Assembly (NCBI RefSeq): GCF_001899075.1
Contig: NZ_MKVA01000005.1
Span: 682,001-746,000, forward strand
Reading direction: 5' to 3'
Origin: Devosia sp. 67-54
GTDB taxonomy: Bacteria > Pseudomonadota > Alphaproteobacteria > Rhizobiales > Devosiaceae
Length of the DNA stretch: 64,000 nt
Made by a program: the position numbers and the translations under genes. The number at the start of each line of letters is the position of its first letter. Position 1 is the stretch's first letter. The notes under the pieces are model-generated. The model was not told the origin of the DNA. It saw only the letters and a list, made by a program, of their open reading frames with translations, and searched no databases. Positions 35,400 through 44,671 of this stretch are shown piece by piece.

Positions 35400-35939
35400 A
35401 TGCGCCTGTTCAAGATCGCCAGCCTCGCGGCCCTGCTTGCCGCCCTCAGCCCCGCCGCGCAGGCGGTGGATCTGCTGACGGTGCCCACCTCGGGCAACGA
35501 TTCGTTGCCGGTCGCCGATTCCGGCTTCGACTGGAACGGCTTTTACGCCGGCGTCTATGGCGTGGCGCAGGGCAGCACGGTGGGCGGCGGCCAGCTGGGC
35601 CTCGGCCTCGACGTGGGCGCCAATGCGCGCTTCGAATTCGTGCTGGTCGGCGGCGAAGTGGCGATTCAGGCCCTGGGCGGCGGCGCCGGCACCACGGCCT
35701 ATGTCGAAGGCGTCGGCAAGGCCGGCATCGCGCTCACCGACAACGCCATCGCCTATGGCGCGGTGGGTCTGGGCACGGCGCTGGGCGGTCCGTCCGAAAC
35801 CGATCTGCTGGCGGGCGGCGGCGTCGATCTGGCGCTCGCCGACAATCTCAGCGTCGGCGCACGATATCTTCACGGTTTCCCGGTAACGGGAGCGAATCCG
35901 AAGAACCAGTTCACGATCGGGGCCAATTTCCACTTCTAG
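35400..35939 (+). CDS. Small outer-membrane beta-barrel protein 1
   Basis: 179 residues with a clear signal peptide (MRLFKIASLAALLAALSPAA, cut after QA). The mature part has a short linker then FDWNGFYAGVYGVAQG, a pattern typical of Omp25/31-like barrels (W-N-G-F-Y-A-G), alternating Gly-rich strands, and a C-terminal FHF expected for BamA recognition. Length is short for the family and suggests an eight-stranded barrel. AAGGAG is six bases before the ATG. First of three tandem paralogues. Confidence 0.75.
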   Translation: MRLFKIASLAALLAALSPAAQAVDLLTVPTSGNDSLPVADSGFDWNGFYAGVYGVAQGSTVGGGQLGLGLDVGANARFEFVLVGGEVAIQALGGGAGTTAYVEGVGKAGIALTDNAIAYGAVGLGTALGGPSETDLLAGGGVDLALADNLSVGARYLHGFPVTGANPKNQFTIGANFHF

Positions 35940-36165
35940 GGCTTTGATCACATCTGCGGCATGTGGCGCTACGCCTGGGCGGAGCGCGGTTTGTGACGAG
36001 GAATCAAAAGGTTGCCTATTCCGGCAAGTGTGGCGGATCGGGCACATGAATGACCAAAACGGGGCGGGGGCGGTGTCGCTCGGACGATATCGGCGTTAAA
36101 TAAGGGCTCTCGTGACTCGCGGCTCCCAAGCGAGTTCCGACTTAGACACGTAAAAGGACTTTGAT

Positions 36166-36678
36166 ATGCGTTCTCTCAAGCTTGCCTTGCTCGCTACCGC
36201 GGCTACGGCTGTGCTCTCCTCGGCGGCGTTCGCTGCCGATCTGGTTGTCGACACGCCGACGGTTCCGCCGGTCGTGAACAACAGCTTCAACTGGGACGGA
36301 GCCTATATCGGCGCCTTCATCCAGGGCCAATCGGCTCCGTCGGCCTTCGGCCTCGGCGTCAATTTCGGCGTGAACGCCCTCATGGACAACCTCGTCCTTG
36401 GTGGCGAGATTGAAGCTGTGGCCTCCACCGGCTCGAACTTCTCGGGCCAGGCGACCGCCAAGGTCGGCGGCCTCCTCGGTGACAGCGCGATGCTCTATGC
36501 CTTCTCCGGTATCGGTTCGCGGACCGTGACCAGCTGGTACGTTCCGGCCGGTGTCGGTGTCGAGTTCGCCGTGGCCGACAATCTCGGCATCAAGGCGGAA
36601 GCGCAGTACAACTTCGACCTGACCAACACCGCCGAGAATTCGGCGGCCGTGAAGGTCGGTCTGAGCTGGCACTTCTAA
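36166..36678 (+). CDS. Small outer-membrane beta-barrel protein 2
   Basis: 170 residues; signal peptide ending AAFA before ADLVVDTP. The first strand FNWDGAYIGAFIQGQ matches the F-x-W-(N/D)-G-x-Y motif of its neighbours, and it ends VGLSWHF with terminal Phe. An AAGGA element precedes the ATG. Codon choice looks more regular than that of the flanking copies, consistent with high expression. A strong terminator follows. Probable Omp25/31-type structural or porin-like role; no function shown. Confidence 0.75.
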   Translation: MRSLKLALLATAATAVLSSAAFAADLVVDTPTVPPVVNNSFNWDGAYIGAFIQGQSAPSAFGLGVNFGVNALMDNLVLGGEIEAVASTGSNFSGQATAKVGGLLGDSAMLYAFSGIGSRTVTSWYVPAGVGVEFAVADNLGIKAEAQYNFDLTNTAENSAAVKVGLSWHF

Positions 36679-36706
36679 GAATCCCGCCCACGGGCGTCGA
36701 TTTGGC

Positions 36707-36738
36707 AAGGGGCTCCGCTGGCGGGGCCCCTTTGCTTT
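36707..36738 (+). terminator. Intrinsic terminator after OMP gene 2
   Basis: AAGGGGCTCC (36707-36716) pairs with GGGGCCCCTT (36723-36732, one wobble) and is followed by TGCTTTT. Confidence 0.8.
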
Positions 36739-36865
36739 TGCCCGCGCGGGCTGTCGTAACCACTCGTTAAGCCTATGAGATAATTAAATTTTGTCGCTAA
36801 TTGTCGGCAAAGCTGTGGTCGCGCAAAATCCCTGGCACCAAATTCCGACCTCCAGGGGACACCTC

Positions 36866-37387
36866 ATGAAAATCGCGCACTCACTTCTGGCGGGCGCCGC
36901 ACTGGCGGTCGTCATGGCTTCGGCGGCCAATGCCGCCGACCTGCTCAAGCCGGCCGACCCGATCTATTCGAGCCCGCTGTTCAACTTCGAAGGCCTGTAT
37001 ATCGGCGGCTCCGCCGGCGGCGCGCTGTCGGGCGGCACGGGCTACGGCACGCTCGGCGTGGTGGTCGGTGCCAATTTCGCCGTCAGCGACGGAATCATGG
37101 CCGGCGTCGAGTTCCAGGGCGACGCGTACTGGAACAGCGGCTTCACCGCCTACGACGCCCTGGCGCTCGGCCGCATTGGCGGGTTCGTGTCCGACAACAC
37201 CATGCTCTATGGCGATGTGGGCGCCGGCTTCCTCAACAGCTCGGCGGCCTATGCGCTGGGCGGCGGCGCCGAGATGGCGCTCACCGACCAACTCAGCCTG
37301 CGCGGCGACCTGCAGTTCATCGGCGCGTTCGGCGGCCTGCCCTCGACCGCCAAGGCGACTGCCGGGCTGCTCTGGCACATCAACTGA
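36866..37387 (+). CDS. Small outer-membrane beta-barrel protein 3
   Basis: 173 residues; signal peptide ending ANA before ADLLKPADP. It shares the FNFEGLYIGGSAGG first strand and Gly-rich alternating pattern of the two preceding genes, but ends LLWHIN rather than with an aromatic residue, so the barrel-assembly signal is altered. AGGGGA precedes the ATG at 36866; upstream in-frame codons lack this. A terminator follows. Confidence 0.72.
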   Translation: MKIAHSLLAGAALAVVMASAANAADLLKPADPIYSSPLFNFEGLYIGGSAGGALSGGTGYGTLGVVVGANFAVSDGIMAGVEFQGDAYWNSGFTAYDALALGRIGGFVSDNTMLYGDVGAGFLNSSAAYALGGGAEMALTDQLSLRGDLQFIGAFGGLPSTAKATAGLLWHIN

Positions 37388-37418
37388 CGCTCTTCTGCGA
37401 CGTCGATTCCATGCACGG

Positions 37419-37449
37419 AAGGCCCTGCGCGAGCGGGGCCTTTTCGTTT
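37419..37449 (+). terminator. Intrinsic terminator after OMP gene 3
   Basis: AAGGCCCTGC (37419-37428), GCGA loop, GCGGGGCCTT (37433-37442, one wobble), then TTCGTTT. Confidence 0.8.
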
Positions 37450-37517
37450 GCCCCGGAGGCGCAAAAAGCTGCTCCCCGCAATGGTAAGATGAGCAAATCC
37501 ATCAGGTTTTGTTTTCC

Positions 37518-37545
37518 TTGAATCGAGGTAGGCCGTGGGCTAAGC
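37518..37545 (+). promoter_or_regulatory. Candidate promoter of the nuo operon
   Basis: TTGAAT (37518-37523), 16-bp spacer, CTAAGC (37540-37545), between the OMP terminator and nuoA. It would give a leader of about 90 bases. No other good pair was seen in this gap. Confidence 0.4.
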
Positions 37546-37642
37546 CCGGTGCATCGAAACCGCGCCGTCCACGGGGCCCATCATTGCCCTCTGGCCCACG
37601 CGTTTTCGGCCGGTATTCCGCCGGCGTCCGAATAGGCGCAGA

Positions 37643-38008
37643 ATGAACGATCTGCTCAGCAACTACCTGCCGATAGTCATCTTTATCGGCCTGTCCGGCG
37701 TTATCGGCCTGGCCCTGCTCCTCGCCCCCTTCGTCGTCGCCGTGAAGAGCCCCGACCCCGAGAAGGTGTCCGCCTACGAATGCGGATTCGATGCCTTCGA
37801 CGATGCGCGCATGAAGTTCGACGCGCGATTCTACCTCGTAGCGATTCTGTTCATCATCTTCGACCTCGAGGTGGCGTTCCTGTTCCCCTGGGCCGTGGCG
37901 TTCAGGGATGTGGGCTGGTTCGGCTTCTGGTCGATGCTGATCTTCCTCGGCGTGTTGACCGTCGGCTTCATCTATGAGTGGCGGAAAGGTGCGCTCGAAT
38001 GGGATTGA
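37643..38008 (+). CDS. nuoA: NADH-quinone oxidoreductase subunit A
   Basis: 121-residue, three-helix subunit of the complex I membrane arm. Signatures: [20 protein letters not shown] (the quinone-site loop) and [22 protein letters not shown]. It opens the 14-gene nuo operon and overlaps nuoB by ten bases. Confidence 0.97.
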   Translation: MNDLLSNYLPIVIFIGLSGVIGLALLLAPFVVAVKSPDPEKVSAYECGFDAFDDARMKFDARFYLVAILFIIFDLEVAFLFPWAVAFRDVGWFGFWSMLIFLGVLTVGFIYEWRKGALEWD

Positions 38009-38571
38009 CCGAAACCCTCGTCGCGCCGGCCCCCAGGGGCGTGCTCGATCCGCGGACCGGCAAGCCGATCGGCGCGGACGATCCGTATTTCGTCGAGATC
38101 AACAACGAGCTCGCCGACAAGGGCTTCCTGGTCACCGCCACCGACGAGCTGATCAACTGGGCCCGTACCGGCTCGTTGATGTGGATGACCTTCGGGCTTG
38201 CCTGCTGCGCCGTCGAGATGATCCAGATGTCGATGCCGCGCTACGACGTCGAGCGCTTCGGCCTCGCGCCGCGCGCCTCGCCGCGGCAGTCCGACGTGAT
38301 GATCGTCGCCGGCACGCTGACCAACAAGATGGCGCCGGCGCTGCGCAAGGTCTACGACCAGATGCCGGGGCCGCGCTACGTCGTGTCGATGGGCAGCTGC
38401 GCCAATGGCGGCGGTTACTATCATTATTCGTATTCGGTGGTGCGCGGCTGCGATCGCGTCGTGCCGGTCGACATCTACGTGCCGGGCTGTCCGCCGACGG
38501 CCGAGGCGCTGCTCTACGGGTTGCTTCTGTTGCAGAAGAAGATCCGCCGCACCGGCACCATCGAGCGTTAG
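37999..38571 (+). CDS. nuoB: NADH-quinone oxidoreductase subunit B
   Basis: 190-residue subunit that holds the terminal 4Fe-4S cluster N2. The ligands are in GLACCAVEM (adjacent Cys pair), GSCANGG and [12 protein letters not shown]. Start ATG at 37999 inside the nuoA end, with AAGG upstream; an earlier in-frame ATG at 37978 would add seven residues. nuoC follows after 9 bp. Confidence 0.97.
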   Translation: MGLTETLVAPAPRGVLDPRTGKPIGADDPYFVEINNELADKGFLVTATDELINWARTGSLMWMTFGLACCAVEMIQMSMPRYDVERFGLAPRASPRQSDVMIVAGTLTNKMAPALRKVYDQMPGPRYVVSMGSCANGGGYYHYSYSVVRGCDRVVPVDIYVPGCPPTAEALLYGLLLLQKKIRRTGTIER

Positions 38572-38580
38572 GAGCGAAAC

Positions 38581-39189
38581 ATGGGGGATGTTTCGACCCT
38601 GAGCGCCATCCAGGAGCGCGTTGTCCAGCTTTTGGGCGACCGCATCATCGAGCAGGCCATCGCCTTCGGCGAGCTGACGGTGCGGCTGCACCGCGAAACC
38701 GTGCTCGACGCGGTGCGGCTGCTGCACGACGATCCGGGGACGGCGTTCATTTCCATCGTCGACGTCTGCGGCGCCGACTACCCGGAGCGCGACGAGCGCT
38801 TCGACGTCGTCTACCACCTGCTGTCGCCGACCAGGAACGCCCGCATCCGCCTCAAGGTGCGCACCGACGACGAAACGCCGGTCCCCTCGATCACGCCGGT
38901 CTTCCCCGGCGCCGACTGGTTCGAGCGCGAGGCCTACGATTTCTACGGCATCCTGTTCTCGGGCCACCCTGACCTGCGCCGCATCCTCACCGATTACGGC
39001 TTCGACGGCCATCCGCTGCGCAAGGATTTCCCGACCACCGGCTACGTGGAAGTCAGGTACGACGAGGAACGCAAGCGCGTGGTCTACGAGCCGGTGAAGC
39101 TGGCGCAGGAATTCCGCCAGTTCGACTATCTGAGCCCCTGGGAAGGCACGGACTACGTGCTGCCGGGTGACGAGAAGGCGAAGCAGTGA
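38581..39189 (+). CDS. nuoC: NADH-quinone oxidoreductase subunit C
   Basis: 202-residue 30-kDa-type subunit. The signature ERE(A)[30 protein letters not shown] is intact, as is the C-terminal [17 protein letters not shown] precedes the ATG. Its TGA stop (39187-39189) is the first three bases of the TGAATGG repeats of the inserted element, so the very end of the gene has been reshaped by the insertion. Confidence 0.97.
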   Translation: MGDVSTLSAIQERVVQLLGDRIIEQAIAFGELTVRLHRETVLDAVRLLHDDPGTAFISIVDVCGADYPERDERFDVVYHLLSPTRNARIRLKVRTDDETPVPSITPVFPGADWFEREAYDFYGILFSGHPDLRRILTDYGFDGHPLRKDFPTTGYVEVRYDEERKRVVYEPVKLAQEFRQFDYLSPWEGTDYVLPGDEKAKQ

Positions 39190-39218
39190 ATGGTGAATGG
39201 TGAATGGTGAATGGTCAC
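39186..39218 (+). repeat. Left inverted repeat (four TGAATGG heptads)
   Basis: G + (TGAATGG) x4 + TCAC. It contains TGA and ATG in different frames because the period is seven; the first TGA ends nuoC and the ATG at 39211 starts the inserted gene. Perfect reverse complement of 39594-39626. Confidence 0.97.
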
Positions 39219-39597
39219 GCAGACGAACGAGATACGCGACTATCGCGATCTGATCGTCTGGCAGGAAGCGATGGAGATCGCCGAAATGGTCTATTCGCTG
39301 ACTCGCGCCTTTCCACGCGAGGAGGCGTATGGGCTGGTCTCGCAGATGCGCCGCTCCGCCGTCTCCATTCCATCGAACATCGCAGAAGGATTCGGTCGGG
39401 CGCAGCGTCGCTCCTTCGTGCAATTCCTCAGGATCGCGCAGGGATCTTTGAAAGAACTCGAAACACAGGCGCAACTGGCGGCCCGTATTGGCATGTTGGA
39501 CGTCGAGGGTCTGTCCGACTTGCTCGATCGGAGCGAGCGGCTAGGCAGGCGGCTGGTTCAGTTTGTCCGTTCTCTAGAGCGTGGCGCTTCGCAGTGA
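39211..39597 (+). CDS. Four helix bundle protein (23S rRNA intervening sequence / S23 type)
   Basis: 128 residues, usual for the family. Signatures: YRDLIVWQEAMEIAEMVY, FPREEAYGLVSQMRRSAVSIPSNIAEGFGR, and FVQFLRIAQGSLKELETQ, typical of PF05635/TIGR02436 proteins. These form helical bundles and occur in rRNA intervening sequences and, as relatives, as Avd in diversity-generating retroelements; their biochemical job is not known. The start and stop codons lie inside the flanking inverted repeats, so folding of the mRNA ends would hide both. It is in the same orientation as nuo and would be carried on the nuo transcript. Confidence 0.9.
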   Translation: MVTQTNEIRDYRDLIVWQEAMEIAEMVYSLTRAFPREEAYGLVSQMRRSAVSIPSNIAEGFGRAQRRSFVQFLRIAQGSLKELETQAQLAARIGMLDVEGLSDLLDRSERLGRRLVQFVRSLERGASQ

Positions 39598-39626
39598 CCA
39601 TTCACCATTCACCATTCACCATTCAC
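39594..39626 (+). repeat. Right inverted repeat (four CCATTCA heptads)
   Basis: GTGA + (CCATTCA) x4 + C, the exact reverse complement of 39186-39218. The TGA at 39595-39597 ends the four-helix-bundle gene. The nuoD ribosome site GGAGG starts eight bases further on. Confidence 0.97.
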
Positions 39627-39645
39627 GTTCAGCCGGAGGCCTCTC

Positions 39646-40836
39646 ATGGCTGAGGCGGACGTTCGCAATTTCACCATCAATTTCGGGCCGCAGCATCCGG
39701 CCGCGCACGGCGTGCTCCGCCTCGTGCTCGAGCTCGACGGCGAGGTGGTCGAGCGCGTCGATCCGCATATCGGGCTCTTGCATCGCGGCACCGAGAAGCT
39801 GATCGAGAGCAAGACCTATCTGCAGGCGGTGCCGTATTTCGACCGGCTCGATTACGTCGCGCCGATGAACCAGGAGCACGCCTTCTGCCTCGCGGTGGAA
39901 AAGCTGCTCGGGCTCGAAGTGCCGTTCCGCGGTCAGCTGATCCGCGTGCTCTATTGCGAGATCGGCCGGCTGCTCAGCCACATCCTCAACACCACGACCC
40001 AGGCCATGGACGTGGGGGCGCTGACGCCGCCGCTCTGGGGCTTCGACGAGCGCGAAAAGCTGATGGTGTTCTACGAGCGTGCCTCGGGCAGCCGCATGCA
40101 CGCGGCCTTCTTCCGGCCGGGCGGCGTGCACCAGGACCTGCCGCAGGCGCTGATCGACGACATCGAGGCGTTCTGCGATCCGTTCCTCAAGGTCTGCGAC
40201 GACCTCGAAGTCCTGCTCACCGGCAACCGCATCTACATGCAGCGCAACGCCGACATCGGCGTGGTGTCGGCCGAGGACGCCTGGAAGTGGGGCTTCTCCG
40301 GCGTGATGGTGCGCGGCTCCGGCGTTGCCTGGGATCTGCGCAAGGCGCAGCCCTACGAGTGCTACGACCGGCTCGACTTCGACATCCCGATCGGCAAGAA
40401 CGGCGATTGCTACGACCGCTACCTCGTGCGCATGGACGAGATGCGGCAGTCGATCCGCATCATGAAGCAGGTGATCGCGCTGCTCAATTCGCCGGAGGGG
40501 CAGGGGCCCGTGACCTCGACCGACGGCAAGGTGGTGCCGCCCCGGCGCGCCGAGATGAAGCAGTCGATGGAAGCGCTGATCCATCACTTCAAGCTCTATA
40601 CCGAGGGCTACAAGGTGCCGGCCGGCGAGGTCTATGCCGCCGTCGAGGCGCCCAAGGGCGAGTTCGGCGTGTACCTGGTGTCCGACGGCACCAACAGGCC
40701 GTATCGCTGCAAGATCAAGGCGCCGGGCTTCGCACATCTGAGCGCCATGGATTTCCTCTGCCGCGGCCACATGCTGGCGGACGTCTCCGCCGTGCTGGGC
40801 TCGCTCGATATCGTCTTCGGTGAGGTCGATCGGTGA
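39646..40836 (+). CDS. nuoD: NADH-quinone oxidoreductase subunit D
   Basis: 396-residue 49-kDa-type subunit that forms the quinone cavity with NuoB. Signatures: [23 protein letters not shown] (split) and [16 protein letters not shown] near the N-terminus, and DPVMAEVD-like end replaced by the usual [18 protein letters not shown] precedes the ATG by eight bases and lies just outside the inserted element, so nuoD can be translated independently of it. Confidence 0.97.
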   Translation: MAEADVRNFTINFGPQHPAAHGVLRLVLELDGEVVERVDPHIGLLHRGTEKLIESKTYLQAVPYFDRLDYVAPMNQEHAFCLAVEKLLGLEVPFRGQLIRVLYCEIGRLLSHILNTTTQAMDVGALTPPLWGFDEREKLMVFYERASGSRMHAAFFRPGGVHQDLPQALIDDIEAFCDPFLKVCDDLEVLLTGNRIYMQRNADIGVVSAEDAWKWGFSGVMVRGSGVAWDLRKAQPYECYDRLDFDIPIGKNGDCYDRYLVRMDEMRQSIRIMKQVIALLNSPEGQGPVTSTDGKVVPPRRAEMKQSMEALIHHFKLYTEGYKVPAGEVYAAVEAPKGEFGVYLVSDGTNRPYRCKIKAPGFAHLSAMDFLCRGHMLADVSAVLGSLDIVFGEVDR

Positions 40837-41144
40837 TCGCGATTGCACGCAACATTGTCGCTGCTGGGGTACCTTTGGTCGTCTGCTGCGCCTGCGGGCC
40901 GGCGCTCGCGGCCGATCTGGCAGTGGATTGCCAGAAGGTCGCGGCACAGGGCTTCTTTCCTGTGAGCTACAAAGAGATCGGGCAGGCCGATGTGGCGGGC
41001 GTGGGTGATGTCTTTTCGTTCAGCGATGGACGCTGCCTGTGCCAGGCGAGCTTCGAGGATGTCCCACGAACAAGACGCGAGGCATCGGCTTTGGCAAAGA
41101 CCAATCCCGCGCTCGTCTCTAGCCTCTATTGCGAGGTGAACTAG
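40833..41144 (+). CDS. Small exported protein inserted between nuoD and nuoE
   Basis: 103 residues. The GTG start overlaps the nuoD TGA. A signal peptide is visible ([22 protein letters not shown], cut before ADLAVDC). The mature part has a few Cys residues (VDCQ, GRCLCQ, YCEVN) that could form disulfides. It is not a complex I subunit that I recognise. Co-transcribed with nuo by position; nuoE starts three bases after its stop. Function unknown. Confidence 0.65.
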   Translation: MIAIARNIVAAGVPLVVCCACGPALAADLAVDCQKVAAQGFFPVSYKEIGQADVAGVGDVFSFSDGRCLCQASFEDVPRTRREASALAKTNPALVSSLYCEVN

Positions 41145-41147
41145 TCC

Positions 41148-42367
41148 ATGTCTGTCCGCCGCCTCGCCGCCGATGCCGTCCAGCCCGCAAGCTTTGCGTT
41201 CTCGCCCGAGAACCAGGCCTGGGCGGAGAAGGTCATCGCGCGCTATCCCGCCGGCCGCCAGCAATCGGCGGTGATCCCGATCCTGTGGCGGGCGCAGGAG
41301 CAGGAGGGGTGGGTCACCCGCGCCGCCATCGAGGCGGTCGCCGACATGCTGGGCATGGCGTACATCCGCGTGCTCGAGGTGGCGACCTTCTACACGCAGT
41401 TCCTGCTGAAGCCGGTGGGCAGCGAAGCGCACATCATCGTCTGCGGCACCACGCCGTGCATGCTGCGCGGCGCCGGCGACCTGATCAATGTGTGCCAGCA
41501 CAAGATCGCGCACGACCCGCTCGAGGTATCGGCCGACGGCAAGCTGAGCTGGGAAGAGGCGGAGTGCCTGGGTGCCTGCGTCAACGCCCCGATGGTCATG
41601 ATCGGCAACGACACCTACGAGGACCTGACGGTCGAGAGCTTCGAGCACATCGTCGAGAGTTTCCGCGCCGGCAACGGCAAATCGGTGACGCCTGGCCCGC
41701 AGATCAAGCGGCAGTTCGCGGCGGCCGAAGGCGGGGCGACGACGCTGCTCGAACGGCCCACCGCCGAGCGGACCTACAAGCCGTTCCCGCCGCCGCCACC
41801 TCCGGCCGCGCCCGCGGCGCCGGCGACTGCTCCCGCAGCGGCTCCGGCCCCGGCTGCTCCTGCACCCGAGCCCACCAACAAGGGCAAGGGCAGCGAAGTC
41901 TCCGAGGAGAATGCGCCGGCGGTGAAGGGCACGCCTGCCGAGGCCAAGGTCTCCGAGGGCAAGGCGGAAGCCGAGCGCGTCAAGGCCGATGCCGGCGCCA
42001 ACGCCAATGGCGAGCCCAACCGCGCCATGCGCGAGGACGCCACCGGGGCGGAATCGCCGGCCGGCAAGCTCGACGGCGGCAAATCCACCCGCACGCCGAA
42101 GAAGCTGTTCGACGTCCCCGCCGGGCCGGCAGACGACCTCAAGCTGATCAACGGCGTGGGGCCGGTGCTCGAACAGACGCTCAACGCCATCGGCATCACC
42201 ACCTGGCGGCAGGTCGCGGCGCTGACGCCGGAGCAGATCGAGGCGGTGGAGGCCGAAGCCGGCTTCAAGGGCCGCATCGCCCGCAACAACTGGCTGCAGC
42301 AGGCAGACGTCCTCGCCCGCGGCGGCGTCGAAGAATACCGCCGTGTCTTCGGGAAGGATCCGAAGTA

Positions 42368-42368
<1 letters not shown>
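41148..42368 (+). CDS. nuoE: NADH-quinone oxidoreductase subunit E with long C-terminal extension
   Basis: 406 residues against about 165-200 for a minimal NuoE. The first 190 residues form the thioredoxin-like 2Fe-2S domain with ligands in GTTPCMLRG and CLGACVNAP. Then come a Pro/Ala-rich linker ([19 protein letters not shown] region, residues about 210-245), a charged low-complexity stretch, and a C-terminal helix-hairpin-helix-like domain ([19 protein letters not shown]...). Extended NuoE forms are common in Hyphomicrobiales; the role of the extra domain is not known. Its TAA overlaps the nuoF ATG (TAATG). Confidence 0.93.
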
Positions 42369-43675
<1,307 letters not shown>

Positions 43676-43678
43676 GCG

Positions 43679-43909
43679 ATGGCCGATGACCCGGACAATA
43701 TCGTGCTCGTGATGCTTCGCCGGATGGACGAGAAGCTCAACCGCATCGACACCAAGCTCGATCGGCTTGGCGATGACGTTCACGATCTCAAGGTTCGCAT
43801 GACCTCGGTTGAAGAGGGGTTGGTCGGCGTGAACCGTCGGCTGGACCGAATTGAAATGCGTGCGGATCGGATCGAAACGCGGCTCGATCTGGTGGAGCCG
43901 AGCCGCTGA
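43679..43909 (+). CDS. Small coiled-coil protein, first copy
   Basis: 76 residues, almost wholly a coiled coil: MLRRMDEKLNRIDTKLDRLG followed by DRIEMRADRIETRLDLVE heptads. No signal peptide. It starts three bases after nuoF and its TGA overlaps the next ATG. It is homologous to the protein at 44384-44668 (shared pattern MA-D/N-x-x-D-x-x-x-x-x-LR-x-x-x-x-KL). Function unknown; an adaptor or oligomerisation role is possible. Confidence 0.7.
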   Translation: MADDPDNIVLVMLRRMDEKLNRIDTKLDRLGDDVHDLKVRMTSVEEGLVGVNRRLDRIEMRADRIETRLDLVEPSR

Positions 43910-44379
43910 TGCACGTCGCTGAGCTCAACATCGGCCGGTTGACCTACCCGATCGACGATCCGCGCATGGCGGATTTCGTCGACAATCTGGGGCGGGTCAA
44001 CGCCATGGCGGAGCGCATGCCGGGCTTCGTCTGGCGGCTGGTCGGCGACGGCTCCAACGATGGCGCGCTCGATCTGAGGCCGTATGCGAACGACCCGATG
44101 ATGGCCGTCAACATGAGCGTCTGGCAGACGGTCGAGCAGCTCGAGCAATATGTCTGGAACACCGTTCACAAGCGGTTCTACAACCGCAAGGCCGAGTGGT
44201 TCCAGCCGATGCAGTCGCATCATTTCGTGATGTGGCCGGTCGAGGAGGGGCACATCCCGAGCCTCGAGGAGGCCAAGGCCCGGCTCGACCATCTCGAGAC
44301 CCACGGCAACAGCGACCACGCCTTCGACTGGTCGCATCTGGAACATGTCAAGCTCTGGCAATCCCAGAGGTGCGGATAG
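43909..44379 (+). CDS. DUF3291 family protein
   Basis: 156 residues. Features of DUF3291: HVAELNIGRLTYPIDDPRMADFVDNLG (split), MPGFVWRLVGDG, MSVWQTVEQLEQYVW, FVMWPVEEGHIPSLEEAKARL. This is a ferredoxin-like/ABM-type fold found in small monooxygenase-like proteins, but catalytic residues are not defined. It overlaps the upstream coiled-coil gene (TGATG) and lies between two homologous coiled-coil genes within the nuo operon. Confidence 0.82.
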   Translation: MHVAELNIGRLTYPIDDPRMADFVDNLGRVNAMAERMPGFVWRLVGDGSNDGALDLRPYANDPMMAVNMSVWQTVEQLEQYVWNTVHKRFYNRKAEWFQPMQSHHFVMWPVEEGHIPSLEEAKARLDHLETHGNSDHAFDWSHLEHVKLWQSQRCG

Positions 44380-44383
44380 ATAG

Positions 44384-44668
44384 ATGGCAAACGAAGCAGA
44401 CGACGCTGTCATCCAGATTTTGAGGCAGATTCAGGACAAGCTGGTCGAACATGACCGGCGGTTTGACCGCATGCAGCACCAGATGGACCACCGCTTTGAC
44501 GGCGTCGACCGAAAGCTTGGCGAAGTGATTGATGCGACGACCAAGGCCCTGGGCACCGCCGCCATTGCAAACGTTCGTCACGATAGCGTGCAGACCCAGC
44601 TTGCCGAGGTGGAGCTGGAAGTACGTGACCTTCGGGCCCGTGTCCGAGAGCTCGAGGAGAAGGTCTAG
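44384..44668 (+). CDS. Small coiled-coil protein, second copy
   Basis: 94 residues, long amphipathic helices (ILRQIQDKLVEHDRRFDRM and VELEVRDLRARVRELEEKV). Related to the protein at 43679-43909 in its first 40 residues, so the pair probably arose by duplication around the DUF3291 gene. It ends three bases before nuoG, whose ribosome site lies within its last codons. Confidence 0.7.
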   Translation: MANEADDAVIQILRQIQDKLVEHDRRFDRMQHQMDHRFDGVDRKLGEVIDATTKALGTAAIANVRHDSVQTQLAEVELEVRDLRARVRELEEKV

Positions 44669-44671
44669 GCC

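Larger units (their letters stand above)
39186..39626 (+). mobile_element. Inverted-repeat-bounded unit with a single four-helix-bundle gene, inside the nuo operon
   Basis: A 441-bp unit between nuoC and nuoD. Both ends are perfect 33-bp inverted repeats (39186-39218 and 39594-39626), each four TGAATGG heptads plus a TCAC/GTGA end. The only gene begins in the left repeat and stops in the right one. The encoded family is that of intervening sequences found in bacterial 23S rRNA genes, whose ends likewise pair and are cut by RNase III. No transposase is present, and no target duplication outside the repeats was recognised. Mobility is inferred from structure and odd position. Confidence 0.6.

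Noticed and set aside
34878-35400. tRNA genes as integration site of a genomic island
   Set aside because: No integrase, no direct repeat of a tRNA 3' end and normal housekeeping genes on both sides.
39186-39626. Heptad repeats considered as a CRISPR or minisatellite
   Set aside because: There are no spacers, and the two repeat blocks are exact inverted copies around one gene, which fits terminal repeats instead.
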